Assembly (NCBI GenBank): GCA_964405715.1
Contig: CAYOOW010000002.1
Span: forward strand, 1-64,000
Origin: Coprococcus_C sp964405715
Lineage (GTDB): Bacteria > Bacillota > Clostridia > Lachnospirales > Lachnospiraceae
Direction: 5' to 3'
Length of the DNA: 64,000 bases
Made by a program: the position numbers and the translations under genes. Of this stretch, positions 33,386-42,009 are shown in pieces. A model generated the notes under the pieces. That model did no database searches. It saw nothing but the letters and a program-made list of their open reading frames with translations, and had not been told where the DNA came from. Position 1 is the first letter of the stretch. Each line of letters begins with the position of its first letter.

Positions 33386-36187
33386 ATGCTTAAATTTATT
33401 AGAGAAAAAATAAAAAACAAATTATGGCTTACTGTTTGTCTGATGCTCGGACTTGTATTCCTTATTGCAGCTTTCTGCTGTCAGCCGATGTTTAAGGAGG
33501 GCTCTTTAAATAAGCTGTTAAACCGGACGTTTAATCAGTACATTGAGGACAACAACCGCTATCCGGCAATGATTGGGCGGAGCGGCTCCTATCAGACAAA
33601 GAGTACGCCGTCTGTGTCGTTAATTTGTGACAAGATAAATGAATATCAGGCAATCTGGAGTAAATATCTCACGGATATTGATGTGTTAAACTGCCAGACA
33701 AGACTGAAGCTTACGGAGGAAACCAGTCAGGGCAGCTACGGCAGCAAGGGCAATTATCTGTCTGTAAGCCATATGCCGGATATGCTTTCTCATATTCAGA
33801 TATTAAAGGGAACAGACTATGAGAGCTACAGTGGCTCGGATTATTATCCATGTATTATTTCTGAGAGCGTGATGGATCAGTGCGGGCTGATTGTGGGAGA
33901 AACAATAGATTTTGTACAGTGGAAGGATGACAGCGGAAATACGCTCAAGCTGGTAGTTGCCGGTATATTCAGGGAGCAGGACAGCACAGATTTATTCTGG
34001 TATACGGCTCCGAATGATTTCGAGAAGGAAATCTTTGTAAACGAAGCCGATTTTGATGAGATACTTGAAAAATTTGACGTGGGCACAGTGTATTATGATC
34101 ATGTTACGCTGCTCGATTACGGGGATATTCGGAACAGTAATGTGGATGATATTCTGTACTGTCTGGGGCAGTTTCAGGAGTTGGACAATAATTTTGTCGA
34201 TACAATGCAGGACATGCTGAAAGATTTTGCGTCTGAGAGAAAATCGGTAAATGTAATGCTGTGGGTACTTGAATTGCCGATTCTGGGTATGGTGCTTGCA
34301 TTTATCTACATGGTATCAGGACAGATTATCGAGACGGAGCGGAATGAGATAGCGATGCTGAAAAGCCGTGGTTTCAGCCGTGTCCAGGTGATTATACTAT
34401 ATGCGGTTCAGTCAGGTGTTTTGGCAGTGGGAGGCATCCTTTTCGGCGTACCGCTTGGATATGGTTTATGTAAGCTTTCTGCCGAGACAACGGATTTCCT
34501 GACCTTTTCGGGTACGGATTCCAGCCTGTACAGGTTTGTGCCGATTATGCTGGTATATGGAGTGGTTGCGGCGCTGATTGGAATTGTTTTTATATTGATT
34601 CCGGTCGTTCGCTACTCCAATGTTTCCATTGTGGAGCACAAATCCGGTTATGTGGGAAACAAAAAGATGTTTTGGGAGAAATATTTTTTGGATATTCTGC
34701 TGCTGGGACTGTCTCTTTATCTATTGTACAATTTTAATCAGTCCATAGATAATCTTCGGGTGAAAGCGCTGGAGGGAAGCAAAATGGATCCTATGATTTT
34801 TATGGATACGATTTTATTCATACTTGCTTTCGGACTGCTGACCTTGAGATTGATGCATTATCTGGTGAAGCTGGTTTATGCAATCGGTAAGAAAAAATGG
34901 AAACCGGCGGCATATGTGTCGTTTTTGCAGATAACCAGAACCTTCAGCAGACAGGGATTTATTTCGGTGTTTATGATTTTAACCGTGTCCATGGGACTCT
35001 TTAATGCCAATGCGGCAAGAACCATCAATCGGAATAACGAGGATCGTATTGTATATGAATGTGGAGCTGACGTAGTGCTACAGGAAAAATGGCAGGCAAA
35101 GCCATACCGCGATAGCAACTATAAGGTACGGTATACCTATATCGAGCCTGATTATGTGAAGTATACGCAACTTGTCTCCGAGGGATTATGTGACAGCGTG
35201 GCGCGAGTGATTCACTATGAACGGACGGAGGCAAGCGCCGGCGGTAAGAGCGTGACGGATTGCACGGTTATGGGAATTAATACCAAGGATTTCGGAGAGA
35301 CGGCTTATCTGAAGGAGGAGCTGTATGGTGATGTTCACTGGTTTAATTGGCTGAATGCCATGGGACAGCGGGAGAACGGAGCGGTCATTTCACGCAATCT
35401 CGCGGAGGCACTCGGGATAGAAGAGGGGAATGTGGTAAGCTTTAACGGGCTGACCAGTGGTGAGGTTGATACGGAACAGATCATGCGGTGCTATGTCTGT
35501 GCCATTGTGGATGCATGGCCGGGCTATGACCAGTATTATTATGAGGATGGGGAACAGAAAGAACGCTATCTGATTGTGGCAAATTATGCGGCGATGACTA
35601 AAAATCTGGAAACAATTCCGTATGAGATATGGTGCAGGCTGAGTGAGGGCGTCACGGCTGACACCTTGTATGAAAAGCTGAAGGAGAGGGATATTACGAT
35701 AGAAAGCTATCAGAGTGTTCAGGATAACATCTACGATATGAAAAATTCACCTGATATCCAGATTACCAACGGTATGTTCACATTGGGATTTATCATAGCG
35801 CTGGTTCTCTGTGGTGTGGGATTTCTGATATACTGGATATCCTCCATAAGACAGCGGGAGCTTTTGTTCGGTGTGTATCGTGCCATGGGTATGTCTGTCG
35901 CAAATGTCAATCATATGCTGGTAAACGAGCATATTTTCAGTACACTGCTGTCGGTGATAGCGGGCGGACTTGTCGGTATGGCGGCTACGTTCCTGTACAC
36001 CAAGCTGTTTGGAGTCGTGTATCTGCCGGAGAAACATAATCTGGATATTTACATTTATTTTGAGACCGGTGATATTGTGAAGCTGTTTGCGGTGATTGCG
36101 GCAATGATAGTGATATGTATGCTGATTCTTCGCAGACTGATACGGTCCTTGAACATTACGCAGGCATTGAAGCTGGGGGAGGAATAA
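33386..36187 (+). CDS. Double FtsX/MacB-like ABC permease
   Basis: A 933-residue permease. A first span (about 13-33) is followed by a large extracellular domain (about 35-290), three spans (about 295-425), then spans near 435-455, 470-490 and 530-550, a second extracellular domain (about 560-790), and three final spans. Each half ends in an FtsX-type membrane bundle (ETERNEIAMLKSRGFSR and SIRQRELLFGVYRAMGMS), so one chain supplies both halves of the transporter, as in BceB/LolC-like pseudo-dimers. ATG 33386 with AGGTG upstream is chosen over GTG 33377. The ATPase gene follows after one base. Confidence 0.88.
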   Translation: MLKFIREKIKNKLWLTVCLMLGLVFLIAAFCCQPMFKEGSLNKLLNRTFNQYIEDNNRYPAMIGRSGSYQTKSTPSVSLICDKINEYQAIWSKYLTDIDVLNCQTRLKLTEETSQGSYGSKGNYLSVSHMPDMLSHIQILKGTDYESYSGSDYYPCIISESVMDQCGLIVGETIDFVQWKDDSGNTLKLVVAGIFREQDSTDLFWYTAPNDFEKEIFVNEADFDEILEKFDVGTVYYDHVTLLDYGDIRNSNVDDILYCLGQFQELDNNFVDTMQDMLKDFASERKSVNVMLWVLELPILGMVLAFIYMVSGQIIETERNEIAMLKSRGFSRVQVIILYAVQSGVLAVGGILFGVPLGYGLCKLSAETTDFLTFSGTDSSLYRFVPIMLVYGVVAALIGIVFILIPVVRYSNVSIVEHKSGYVGNKKMFWEKYFLDILLLGLSLYLLYNFNQSIDNLRVKALEGSKMDPMIFMDTILFILAFGLLTLRLMHYLVKLVYAIGKKKWKPAAYVSFLQITRTFSRQGFISVFMILTVSMGLFNANAARTINRNNEDRIVYECGADVVLQEKWQAKPYRDSNYKVRYTYIEPDYVKYTQLVSEGLCDSVARVIHYERTEASAGGKSVTDCTVMGINTKDFGETAYLKEELYGDVHWFNWLNAMGQRENGAVISRNLAEALGIEEGNVVSFNGLTSGEVDTEQIMRCYVCAIVDAWPGYDQYYYEDGEQKERYLIVANYAAMTKNLETIPYEIWCRLSEGVTADTLYEKLKERDITIESYQSVQDNIYDMKNSPDIQITNGMFTLGFIIALVLCGVGFLIYWISSIRQRELLFGVYRAMGMSVANVNHMLVNEHIFSTLLSVIAGGLVGMAATFLYTKLFGVVYLPEKHNLDIYIYFETGDIVKLFAVIAAMIVICMLILRRLIRSLNITQALKLGEE

Positions 36188-36188
36188 C

Positions 36189-36875
36189 ATGGAAGATATC
36201 ATGATTGCAGAAAATATAGTAAAATGTTTTAAAACCGGTGGAGAGGATTTTTATGCTTTGAAGGGTATCAATATGGAGGTAAGCCGGGGCAGGCTTACTA
36301 TCCTGAAAGGGCGCTCCGGTTCGGGCAAGACGACGCTTCTGAATGCGTTGAGTACTCTGGATGAACCTACCTCAGGTGAGGTTTATTTTGACGGGCGTGC
36401 ATACAGCGAACTGACAGATAAGGATAAGGAGAAAATCAGAAGACAGGAAATTGGTTTTATCTTCCAGTCGTTTGCGCTGATTCCGATTATGAATGCATAT
36501 GAAAATGTTGATTTTGCGCTCCGGATGACGGGAAATATAGAGGACAGTGATGCGCATATCAGGGAGGTGCTTGCTCTGGTCGGTATGAAAGATCGAATGC
36601 TGCACATGCCGATGCAGATGTCCGGTGGAGAACAGCAGAGGGTTGCCATTGCCAGGGCTGTCGTACACAGACCGAAGGTAATATTTGCAGATGAGCCGAC
36701 AGGTGCCCTGGATACGGAGACAGGTATACGTGTCATGGCGCTGTTCCGGAAGCTGGTGGAGAAGGAGGGGATTACGATTGTGATGACGACGCATGATCCG
36801 AACCTGATGGAGCTGGGCGATATCATATATGAGATGAAGGATGGTGAGTTGGTTGACAGACGTGAAAATAACTGA
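36189..36875 (+). CDS. ABC transporter ATPase 1 (MacB/LolD type)
   Basis: A 228-residue ATPase with Walker A GRSGSGKTT, Q-loop in GFIFQSFALIP, signature MSGGEQQRVAIARA, Walker B VIFADEPTGALD and H-loop TTHDPN, all intact. The length and the LNALSTLDEPTSGEV segment fit the MacB/LolD/BceA group that works with FtsX permeases by mechanotransmission. GGAGG overlaps the end of the permease gene 6 bp before the ATG. A second ATPase gene overlaps its 3' end. Confidence 0.93.
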   Translation: MEDIMIAENIVKCFKTGGEDFYALKGINMEVSRGRLTILKGRSGSGKTTLLNALSTLDEPTSGEVYFDGRAYSELTDKDKEKIRRQEIGFIFQSFALIPIMNAYENVDFALRMTGNIEDSDAHIREVLALVGMKDRMLHMPMQMSGGEQQRVAIARAVVHRPKVIFADEPTGALDTETGIRVMALFRKLVEKEGITIVMTTHDPNLMELGDIIYEMKDGELVDRRENN

Positions 36876-37860
36876 TGATATGTTGGAACAGGAGATACCG
36901 GATGAACAGCCGGAGCCTGAGACGGATATGGAGGGAGAGGAAGAGGATGCAGACCTGATTGAATGTGACGGTCTTGTCAAGATATATAAGACGAAGGAAA
37001 TTGAGGTTATGGCGCTTCAGGGGCTTGACCTCACCATCAAACGCGGAGAACTGATGTCCGTCATCGGAAAGAGCGGAAGCGGAAAAAGTACGCTTATGAA
37101 TATTGTGGGAGGATTGGAAAAACCGTCCGCCGGAAGGATTGTCGTAGCCGGAAAAAATCTGTCAGAGCTCTCGGAGAAGGAAATGGTGGAATACCGCAAG
37201 AACATAATCGGCTTTGTGTGGCAGCAGAGCGGGCGAAATTTATTTCCGTATTTGAATTCCGTGGAAAATATAGAGGCAACCATGAATTTCAGCGGAATGA
37301 AAGCGAAGGAGAAGCGTAACCGCGCGCTGGAGCTGCTTGAGATGGTCGGAATGAGTCATAAGAAGGATTCTTATCCAAACCAGATGTCCGGTGGAGAACA
37401 GCAGAGGGTTGCAATCGCCGTTGCGCTGGCAAACAATCCGCAGATACTGCTTGCCGATGAGCCTACGGGTGCGGTGGATACAAAAACCTCCAGCATGATA
37501 CAGGATTTGTTCCGCAAGCTGAATCTTGAGCTCGGTATCACAATCATTATAGTAACGCATGATATAAATCTTGCAAATAAGGTCGACCGTGTGGTCATGA
37601 TTTCGGATGGTAAAATCAGTACGGAAAAGATTATGAAGGAAAAATATCGTGCACAGATAGACCAGCTTTCCTCTTCCGATCTGCATGTCGATTCTCATGA
37701 GGAATATTCAGTTATGGATAAGGCGCATCGTGTACAATTAAGTGCAGATATACTTGATGCTGCCGGAATTGATTCCAATAAGGTGCGCATATCCGTGGAG
37801 GATGGAAGGGTTGTCATAGTCGGTGGAAACAGCACAAATTCTTCCGAAAATAAAGGATAA
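36841..37860 (+). CDS. ABC transporter ATPase 2 with extended N- and C-termini
   Basis: A protein of up to 339 residues. An acidic N-terminal tail (about 40 residues) precedes an intact ATPase: Walker A GKSGSGKST, signature MSGGEQQRVAIAVA, Walker B ILLADEPTGAVD, H-loop VTHDIN. About 75 C-terminal residues after the core have no known motif. The first ATG (36841) overlaps ATPase 1 by 35 bp and has no clear ribosome site; GTG 36862 or ATG 36880 are alternatives. Two different ATPases with one double permease imply a heterodimeric motor. A 32-base stretch over the signature motif is identical to ATPase 1 (36615-36646 versus 37381-37412). Confidence 0.88.
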   Translation: MVSWLTDVKITDDMLEQEIPDEQPEPETDMEGEEEDADLIECDGLVKIYKTKEIEVMALQGLDLTIKRGELMSVIGKSGSGKSTLMNIVGGLEKPSAGRIVVAGKNLSELSEKEMVEYRKNIIGFVWQQSGRNLFPYLNSVENIEATMNFSGMKAKEKRNRALELLEMVGMSHKKDSYPNQMSGGEQQRVAIAVALANNPQILLADEPTGAVDTKTSSMIQDLFRKLNLELGITIIIVTHDINLANKVDRVVMISDGKISTEKIMKEKYRAQIDQLSSSDLHVDSHEEYSVMDKAHRVQLSADILDAAGIDSNKVRISVEDGRVVIVGGNSTNSSENKG

Positions 37861-37890
37861 ATTACAGTATTGCCGCAACAGATTAAATAT

Positions 37891-38076
37891 ATGGGGCTGT
37901 CTTATTCAGATGATATGATATGGTTATATGTATGATGCGGGAAAACCGTTTGCGAACGCCGGTACTTAGCGAGGTACTTTCGAGCTTAGTACCGCTGCGT
38001 GAGCGACCGAGCGAAAGCGGGTTTTCCTGCATCATACATATAACCATATCATGTCATCTGAATGGGGCAGCCCCAT
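37891..38076 (+). repeat. 186-bp palindromic element (MITE- or REP-like) after the export locus
   Basis: The arms (37891-37948 and about 38018-38076) are inverted repeats of about 58 bp running ATGGGGCTG to GGAAAACC, with five base differences. The centre (about 37949-38017) has its own smaller inverted repeats (GGTACT and AGTACC). There is no open frame. It fills most of the 335-bp gap between the ATPase gene and the MarR gene, and the remaining gap holds only the MarR promoter. The right arm (AAGCGGGTTTT, then TGCATCATACATATA) recurs after htrA. Confidence 0.8.
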
Positions 38077-38113
38077 AATTATACCCTTTTTTGTGAAATA
38101 ACAATGAACTCTA

Positions 38114-38173
38114 TTGACTTGTTTTGGCTTCATGTTAAAATAAATATTCATCGTGAGTAGTTTTATTTTAAAC
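38114..38173 (+). promoter_or_regulatory. Promoter and candidate MarR operator
   Basis: TTGACT (38114-38119) and TAAAAT (38136-38141) are 16 bp apart. GTTAAAATAAA (38134-38144) and TTTATTTTAAAC (38162-38173) are inverted copies (one-base gap) and overlap the -10 box, a typical place for MarR-type autorepression. Confidence 0.6.
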
Positions 38174-38195
38174 AAAAGAAAGCAGGGTGAACAGA

Positions 38196-38642
38196 ATGTC
38201 TGATATGGATGCTGTCATACAGAATAACATGCATCGATATAAACGGCTGAATGAGCGGAAAATTGAAAAGGTTATGCGTGAATATAATTTAAGAAAGATT
38301 GACCTGGAAATCATGATTTATCTGAAAGACTGTGGAGGAAAGAATACAGCGAAGGATATAGCCGCTACGGAGATGTTTACAAAGGGACATATATCCCAGT
38401 CTGTAAGTCGTATGCGGGATTTCGGATATATTGAGGTGAAGCAGGATGAAAAGGATCTTCGCCTGCAGCATTTGAAGCTTACGGAGGGCGCTAAAAGGAT
38501 ACTTGAAGATGTTATGTCTGTTAAACAGGAAGTGGAGGAATGTGTGTTTTCCGGTATAACGGAGGATGAGATATGTTTGCTGCAAAGGGTTTTACAGAAA
38601 ATTAACAGCAATATATCTGCTGCCCTGGAAAAAAATTATTGA
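38196..38642 (+). CDS. MarR-family transcriptional regulator
   Basis: A 148-residue winged-helix protein. The helix-turn-helix segment KDIAATEMFTKGHISQSVSR and the wing YIEVKQDEKDLRLQHLKLTEGAK fit MarR. ATG 38196 follows AGGGTGA at 38184-38190; GTG 38187 is possible but overlaps that site. A palindrome over the promoter suggests self-repression. The next genes on the same strand (zinc-ribbon protein, DUF5685, DnaJ) start 59 bp later and may be co-transcribed. Confidence 0.9.
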   Translation: MSDMDAVIQNNMHRYKRLNERKIEKVMREYNLRKIDLEIMIYLKDCGGKNTAKDIAATEMFTKGHISQSVSRMRDFGYIEVKQDEKDLRLQHLKLTEGAKRILEDVMSVKQEVEECVFSGITEDEICLLQRVLQKINSNISAALEKNY

Positions 38643-38701
38643 TACAGGAAAAATATTTGATTGGATGGCTATAATATGTCAGCAGGATACGGAGGTATGG
38701 T

Positions 38702-39097
38702 ATGAGACAGAAAATGATGGCTTTTATGCGCGGAAGATACGGGCTTGACCGGTTTTCAAACTTTTTGGTGATTGCTGCCTGTGTAATAATATTTATAAAT
38801 ATCTTTTTTAAAAGTAATCTTGTCAGTTTATTTGCATTGGCGGTGTTTGTTTATGCCTACAGCAGGATTTTTTCAAGAAATATATCCAAAAGAAGTGCAG
38901 AAAATTCATGGTATCTGAATAAGACCTATGGTATCAGACGCTTTTTCCTGAGAGAGAAGGACAGGGCGAAAATCAGACGCACGCATCACATTTACAGATG
39001 TCCGAAATGCGGTCAGAAAATGAAGGTTCCGAAGGGCAGGGGCAGGATTGAAGTAACCTGTCCGAAATGCAGATATGAATTTGTAAAAAGGAGTTAA
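38702..39097 (+). CDS. Membrane protein with C-terminal zinc ribbon
   Basis: A 131-residue protein with two hydrophobic spans near 19-36 and 40-56 and a cytoplasmic zinc-ribbon at the end: CPKCGQKMKVPKG and CPKCRYEF give four cysteines. GGAGGT lies upstream of the ATG. It precedes a DUF5685 gene by 5 bp and a DnaJ gene after that, an arrangement seen in Clostridia. No enzymatic motif is visible; the ribbon may bind nucleic acid, another protein or a chaperone. Confidence 0.8.
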   Translation: MRQKMMAFMRGRYGLDRFSNFLVIAACVIIFINIFFKSNLVSLFALAVFVYAYSRIFSRNISKRSAENSWYLNKTYGIRRFFLREKDRAKIRRTHHIYRCPKCGQKMKVPKGRGRIEVTCPKCRYEFVKRS

Positions 39098-39102
39098 GAG
39101 AG

Positions 39103-40152
39103 ATGTTTGGCTATGTTGCGGTCAACCAACCGGAATTAAAGGTGAAGGACTATAACAGATACAGGGAGTATTATTGCGGTGTATGTCATGCCCTGCGGGG
39201 GGCTTATGGTATATCGGGACAGATTTCTCTGACCTACGATGCAGCGTTTGCTGCAATATTACTTTCTGCGCTGTATGAGCCAAGGACAGAACGAAACGCC
39301 TGCCGGTGTATTGTACATCCTGTGGGGAAGAAAAACTATCTGTGCAACAGCGCCATAGAATATGCGGCAGATATGAATCTGGTGCTTGGGTATTACAAGT
39401 GTCTGGATGACTGGAAGGATGACAAAAATCTTATAAAGCTGTCCTACAGCGGTATGATACGCAGCAGGGTGAAGCTCATTAAACAGAAACGCGGAAGGAA
39501 GGTTGCGCAAATCCGCGATAAGATAAAGGAATTAGCAGCATGGGAAGCAGAGCTGCAGGGACGGACGGGCGATGCAAAAGACAGGGCGTGTGATAATCAG
39601 GAGGGCGAAACCGGTGTGGAGAATATAGATGTTCCGGCCGGAATATTCGGTGATATTATGCGTGTTATTTTTTCGGTTAAGCCGCAGGAACTGTGCTGCA
39701 GCGATGCTGACGGAAACGGAAAGGATGATGCGGATGGGTGCCCGTCGTATTGCGGGGACTGGTCGCAGGAGCTTGGAGATTTCGGCTACCAGCTTGGAAA
39801 ATTTATTTATATCATGGACGCATATGATGATGTCGGGGAGGATATCAAAAGAGGACGTTTCAATCCGTTTGCGGAAAAATACCGGAGTATGGAGAAAGAG
39901 ACATTTCAGGCATGGGTTGGGCAGCTGCTGATGATGATAGCCTCAGATATGGCAAAGGTGTATGAAAAAATGCCTATCGTGGAGGAGGTTGGCATACTCA
40001 GAAATATTATATATTCAGGTATATGGTGCCGTTTCTATCAGGATAGGGAAAATGCGGGAAAACATCATATGCAGACGGAGAAAAGGAATAAGACTGGCAA
40101 AGTGACAGGAAATATGTCCGGAAAGGATAGACAGTATGAGAGATCCATATGA
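39103..40152 (+). CDS. DUF5685-family protein
   Basis: A 349-residue protein whose N-terminus (MFGYVAVNQPELKVKD) and YYCGVCHALR motif are typical of DUF5685. Further Cys residues in the first 80 residues (CRCIVHP) could bind a metal. Mostly alpha-helical; two acidic motifs (DAYDDVGEDIKRGRFNP) recall helical prenyltransferase-like folds, but that is only inference. There is no signal peptide. A linker near 145-215 is rich in Gly/Asp. It overlaps the DnaJ gene by 17 bp, so the two proteins probably act together. Confidence 0.75.
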   Translation: MFGYVAVNQPELKVKDYNRYREYYCGVCHALRGAYGISGQISLTYDAAFAAILLSALYEPRTERNACRCIVHPVGKKNYLCNSAIEYAADMNLVLGYYKCLDDWKDDKNLIKLSYSGMIRSRVKLIKQKRGRKVAQIRDKIKELAAWEAELQGRTGDAKDRACDNQEGETGVENIDVPAGIFGDIMRVIFSVKPQELCCSDADGNGKDDADGCPSYCGDWSQELGDFGYQLGKFIYIMDAYDDVGEDIKRGRFNPFAEKYRSMEKETFQAWVGQLLMMIASDMAKVYEKMPIVEEVGILRNIIYSGIWCRFYQDRENAGKHHMQTEKRNKTGKVTGNMSGKDRQYERSI

Positions 40153-40810
40153 GGTTTTGGGCGTGAAAAGGGGCGCCAGCGAGGAAGAGGTAAAAAAAGC
40201 ATATAGGACGCTCAGCAGAAAGTACCATCCGGATGCCAATATCAATAATCCGAATAAGGACAAGGCGGAGGAGAAGTTCAAGGAGGTTCAGGCTGCTTAC
40301 AAGAGCATCATGGACGGCAATACGGGCGGTTCCGGCAGTGGATACGGAAGCGGAAACGGACATAGCGGATATGGCGGCTTCGGTGGTTTTGGCGGCTTCG
40401 GTGCCGGTCAGGACGCATGGAGACGCGCCAGAAATGAGGGCGGAGGAACCAGTCAGGATGAATCAAGGCTCGCCGCGGCGCAGAATTTTATTATGAACCG
40501 TATGTTTGCGGAGGCATTGCGTACGCTGAGTGATATTGAGGACAGAAACGGCAGATGGTATTACCTGAGCGCGGTTGCAAATCTCGGTGCCGGAAATCAG
40601 GCAACGGCGATGGAGCATATAGACCGGGCAATTGCCATGGAACCGGGAAATGCCGAGTATAGGCAGATGAAGGAGCGCATGCAGGGTGGAAACGACTGGT
40701 ATGTACAGCGCGGAACCGGGTACGGCATGCCAAGCTATAACAGCGGGAATTTCTGTTGCGATTATCTTCTTTGCAGTATGTGCACACCATGGGGCGGATT
40801 GTGCTGTTAA
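40136..40810 (+). CDS. DnaJ-domain protein with Gly-rich linker and Cys-rich tail
   Basis: A 224-residue co-chaperone-like protein. The J-domain (1-68) has the HPD motif at 31-33, needed to stimulate Hsp70 ATPase. A Gly-rich stretch (about 73-100) follows, then TPR-like helices (about 110-185), and a tail ending in several cysteines (FCCDY, CSMC, GGLCC). It overlaps the DUF5685 gene and ends 4 bp inside the convergent LysR gene. It is not the housekeeping DnaJ, which has a zinc-finger domain. Its partner DnaK is not in the window. Confidence 0.88.
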   Translation: MRDPYEVLGVKRGASEEEVKKAYRTLSRKYHPDANINNPNKDKAEEKFKEVQAAYKSIMDGNTGGSGSGYGSGNGHSGYGGFGGFGGFGAGQDAWRRARNEGGGTSQDESRLAAAQNFIMNRMFAEALRTLSDIEDRNGRWYYLSAVANLGAGNQATAMEHIDRAIAMEPGNAEYRQMKERMQGGNDWYVQRGTGYGMPSYNSGNFCCDYLLCSMCTPWGGLCC

Positions 40811-41796
40811 AATAACGAGAGAAATTTGCTTAGGACGGCAGGCTTGCTTTTTGTGCCGGGATATACGAAGCCGACCGTTCTTTTTGGTATTTCCTGATTT
40901 AACTGCAGCTCGACGACCTGACCGGATGAAATATAGTCCGTGGCAAATTCCCGCACGACACTGGCAATGCCCATTCCGATTGCGGCAAAATCAAGCAGCA
41001 AATCAAGATTATTTATTTCAAGAATTTGATTTGGGTGTATGTTCTCCTTTTCCAGATAAGTATCAATATGCGTTCTGGTGATATTGTTTTTTTCAAGCAT
41101 CATAAGATTTGACTTTTCCAAGATATCCTTTATGGATAAATTATCTTCACGCTTACTTTTATTTCCGGCATCCTCGTCGGGTAAAAATGATGTCAGATTG
41201 CCCGCAAACAGCCATGGGTTTTCCGGCTGGGCGGTCTGTTCCTCATGCTCGCGCAGATGCAGGTTATCAAGATAAGCCTCTGTTGCGACGAAGGTGTCAT
41301 GAATTTCGGTGAGCTCCTGATAGACGAAGCCTTTCGGAATGGTTGTCTCACATATCAGTCCGATATCAATTTTTCCGTCCTGTAAAAGCTTCATTGTGTT
41401 CACGGTGGAGTGGCAGTCAATGATTACCTTGATATGAGGATTTGCAACAATAAAGCTTTGCAGATAATCGAGCAGGATATGTTTGCACAGGGAGGTACTG
41501 ACGCCGATGCGGAGCTGTCCGATTCCCAGCTCATTCATCCTTTTAATCTCATCCTCGCCCTGCGTGATGCTTTCAAATGCATCTTTGATGTGCTCGTATA
41601 ATATGCCGCCCTCGTCGGTCAGCTTTACGCCCTTTGAAGTCCGCTCGAACAGCTTTACATGAAGCCCTTCCTCAAGTCTTGATATGGATTTGCTGATGGC
41701 AGGCTGGCTGATAAACAGGATGTCAGCAGCCTTGCTGATATTGCCTGTGCGTGCAACCGTGTAAAATACTTTATAGTTATTCAGATTATCGTACAT
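40807..41796 (-). CDS. LysR-family transcriptional regulator
   Basis: A 329-residue regulator with an N-terminal helix-turn-helix (AADILFISQPAISKSISRLE) and a C-terminal effector domain. It is divergent from leuC with a 213-bp gap that holds a perfect palindrome ATAACTT-C-AAGTTAT (T-N11-A), so it probably controls the leu/ilv genes with a pathway intermediate as ligand. A middle segment (about 190-230, EEQTAQPENPWLF to NKSKREDN) is longer than usual. The start ATG 41796 has AGAGGTG upstream; GTG 41805 is the alternative. Its 3' end overlaps the dnaJ-like gene by 4 bp. Confidence 0.88.
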   Translation of the reverse strand: MYDNLNNYKVFYTVARTGNISKAADILFISQPAISKSISRLEEGLHVKLFERTSKGVKLTDEGGILYEHIKDAFESITQGEDEIKRMNELGIGQLRIGVSTSLCKHILLDYLQSFIVANPHIKVIIDCHSTVNTMKLLQDGKIDIGLICETTIPKGFVYQELTEIHDTFVATEAYLDNLHLREHEEQTAQPENPWLFAGNLTSFLPDEDAGNKSKREDNLSIKDILEKSNLMMLEKNNITRTHIDTYLEKENIHPNQILEINNLDLLLDFAAIGMGIASVVREFATDYISSGQVVELQLNQEIPKRTVGFVYPGTKSKPAVLSKFLSLF

Positions 41797-41903
41797 ATTT
41801 GTCACCTCTGTTGGATTTATACTGCAATTTCACATGCATCAGTTGATTTTTTATTTCCGTTTACTTAACATGATTCTCAGCGTTATAATATCATAAGAGC
41901 GTT

Positions 41904-41918
41904 ATAACTTCAAGTTAT
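41904..41918. promoter_or_regulatory. LysR-type operator in the leuC upstream region
   Basis: ATAACTTCAAGTTAT is a perfect 15-bp palindrome of T-N11-A form. CGTTATAA occurs twice (41881 and 41900). A second small palindrome, GATACAATGTATC (41962-41974), covers a TACAAT -10-like box before leuC. Confidence 0.65.
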
Positions 41919-42009
41919 GGAGAATATTAAAAATATATATTTTTATTATGGTTTACCTTATGATACAATGTATCAAATATTATTTTAGACAAAGATGGAG
42001 GTAACGGAT

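Noticed and set aside
37861..38195. Possible small genes in the gap after the export locus
   Set aside because: The gap is nearly all the palindromic element and the MarR promoter; no frame has a start with a ribosome site.
41800..42009. T-box or leucine leader upstream of leuC
   Set aside because: I found no T-box core, Leu-rich leader peptide or terminator; the palindrome fits LysR control better.
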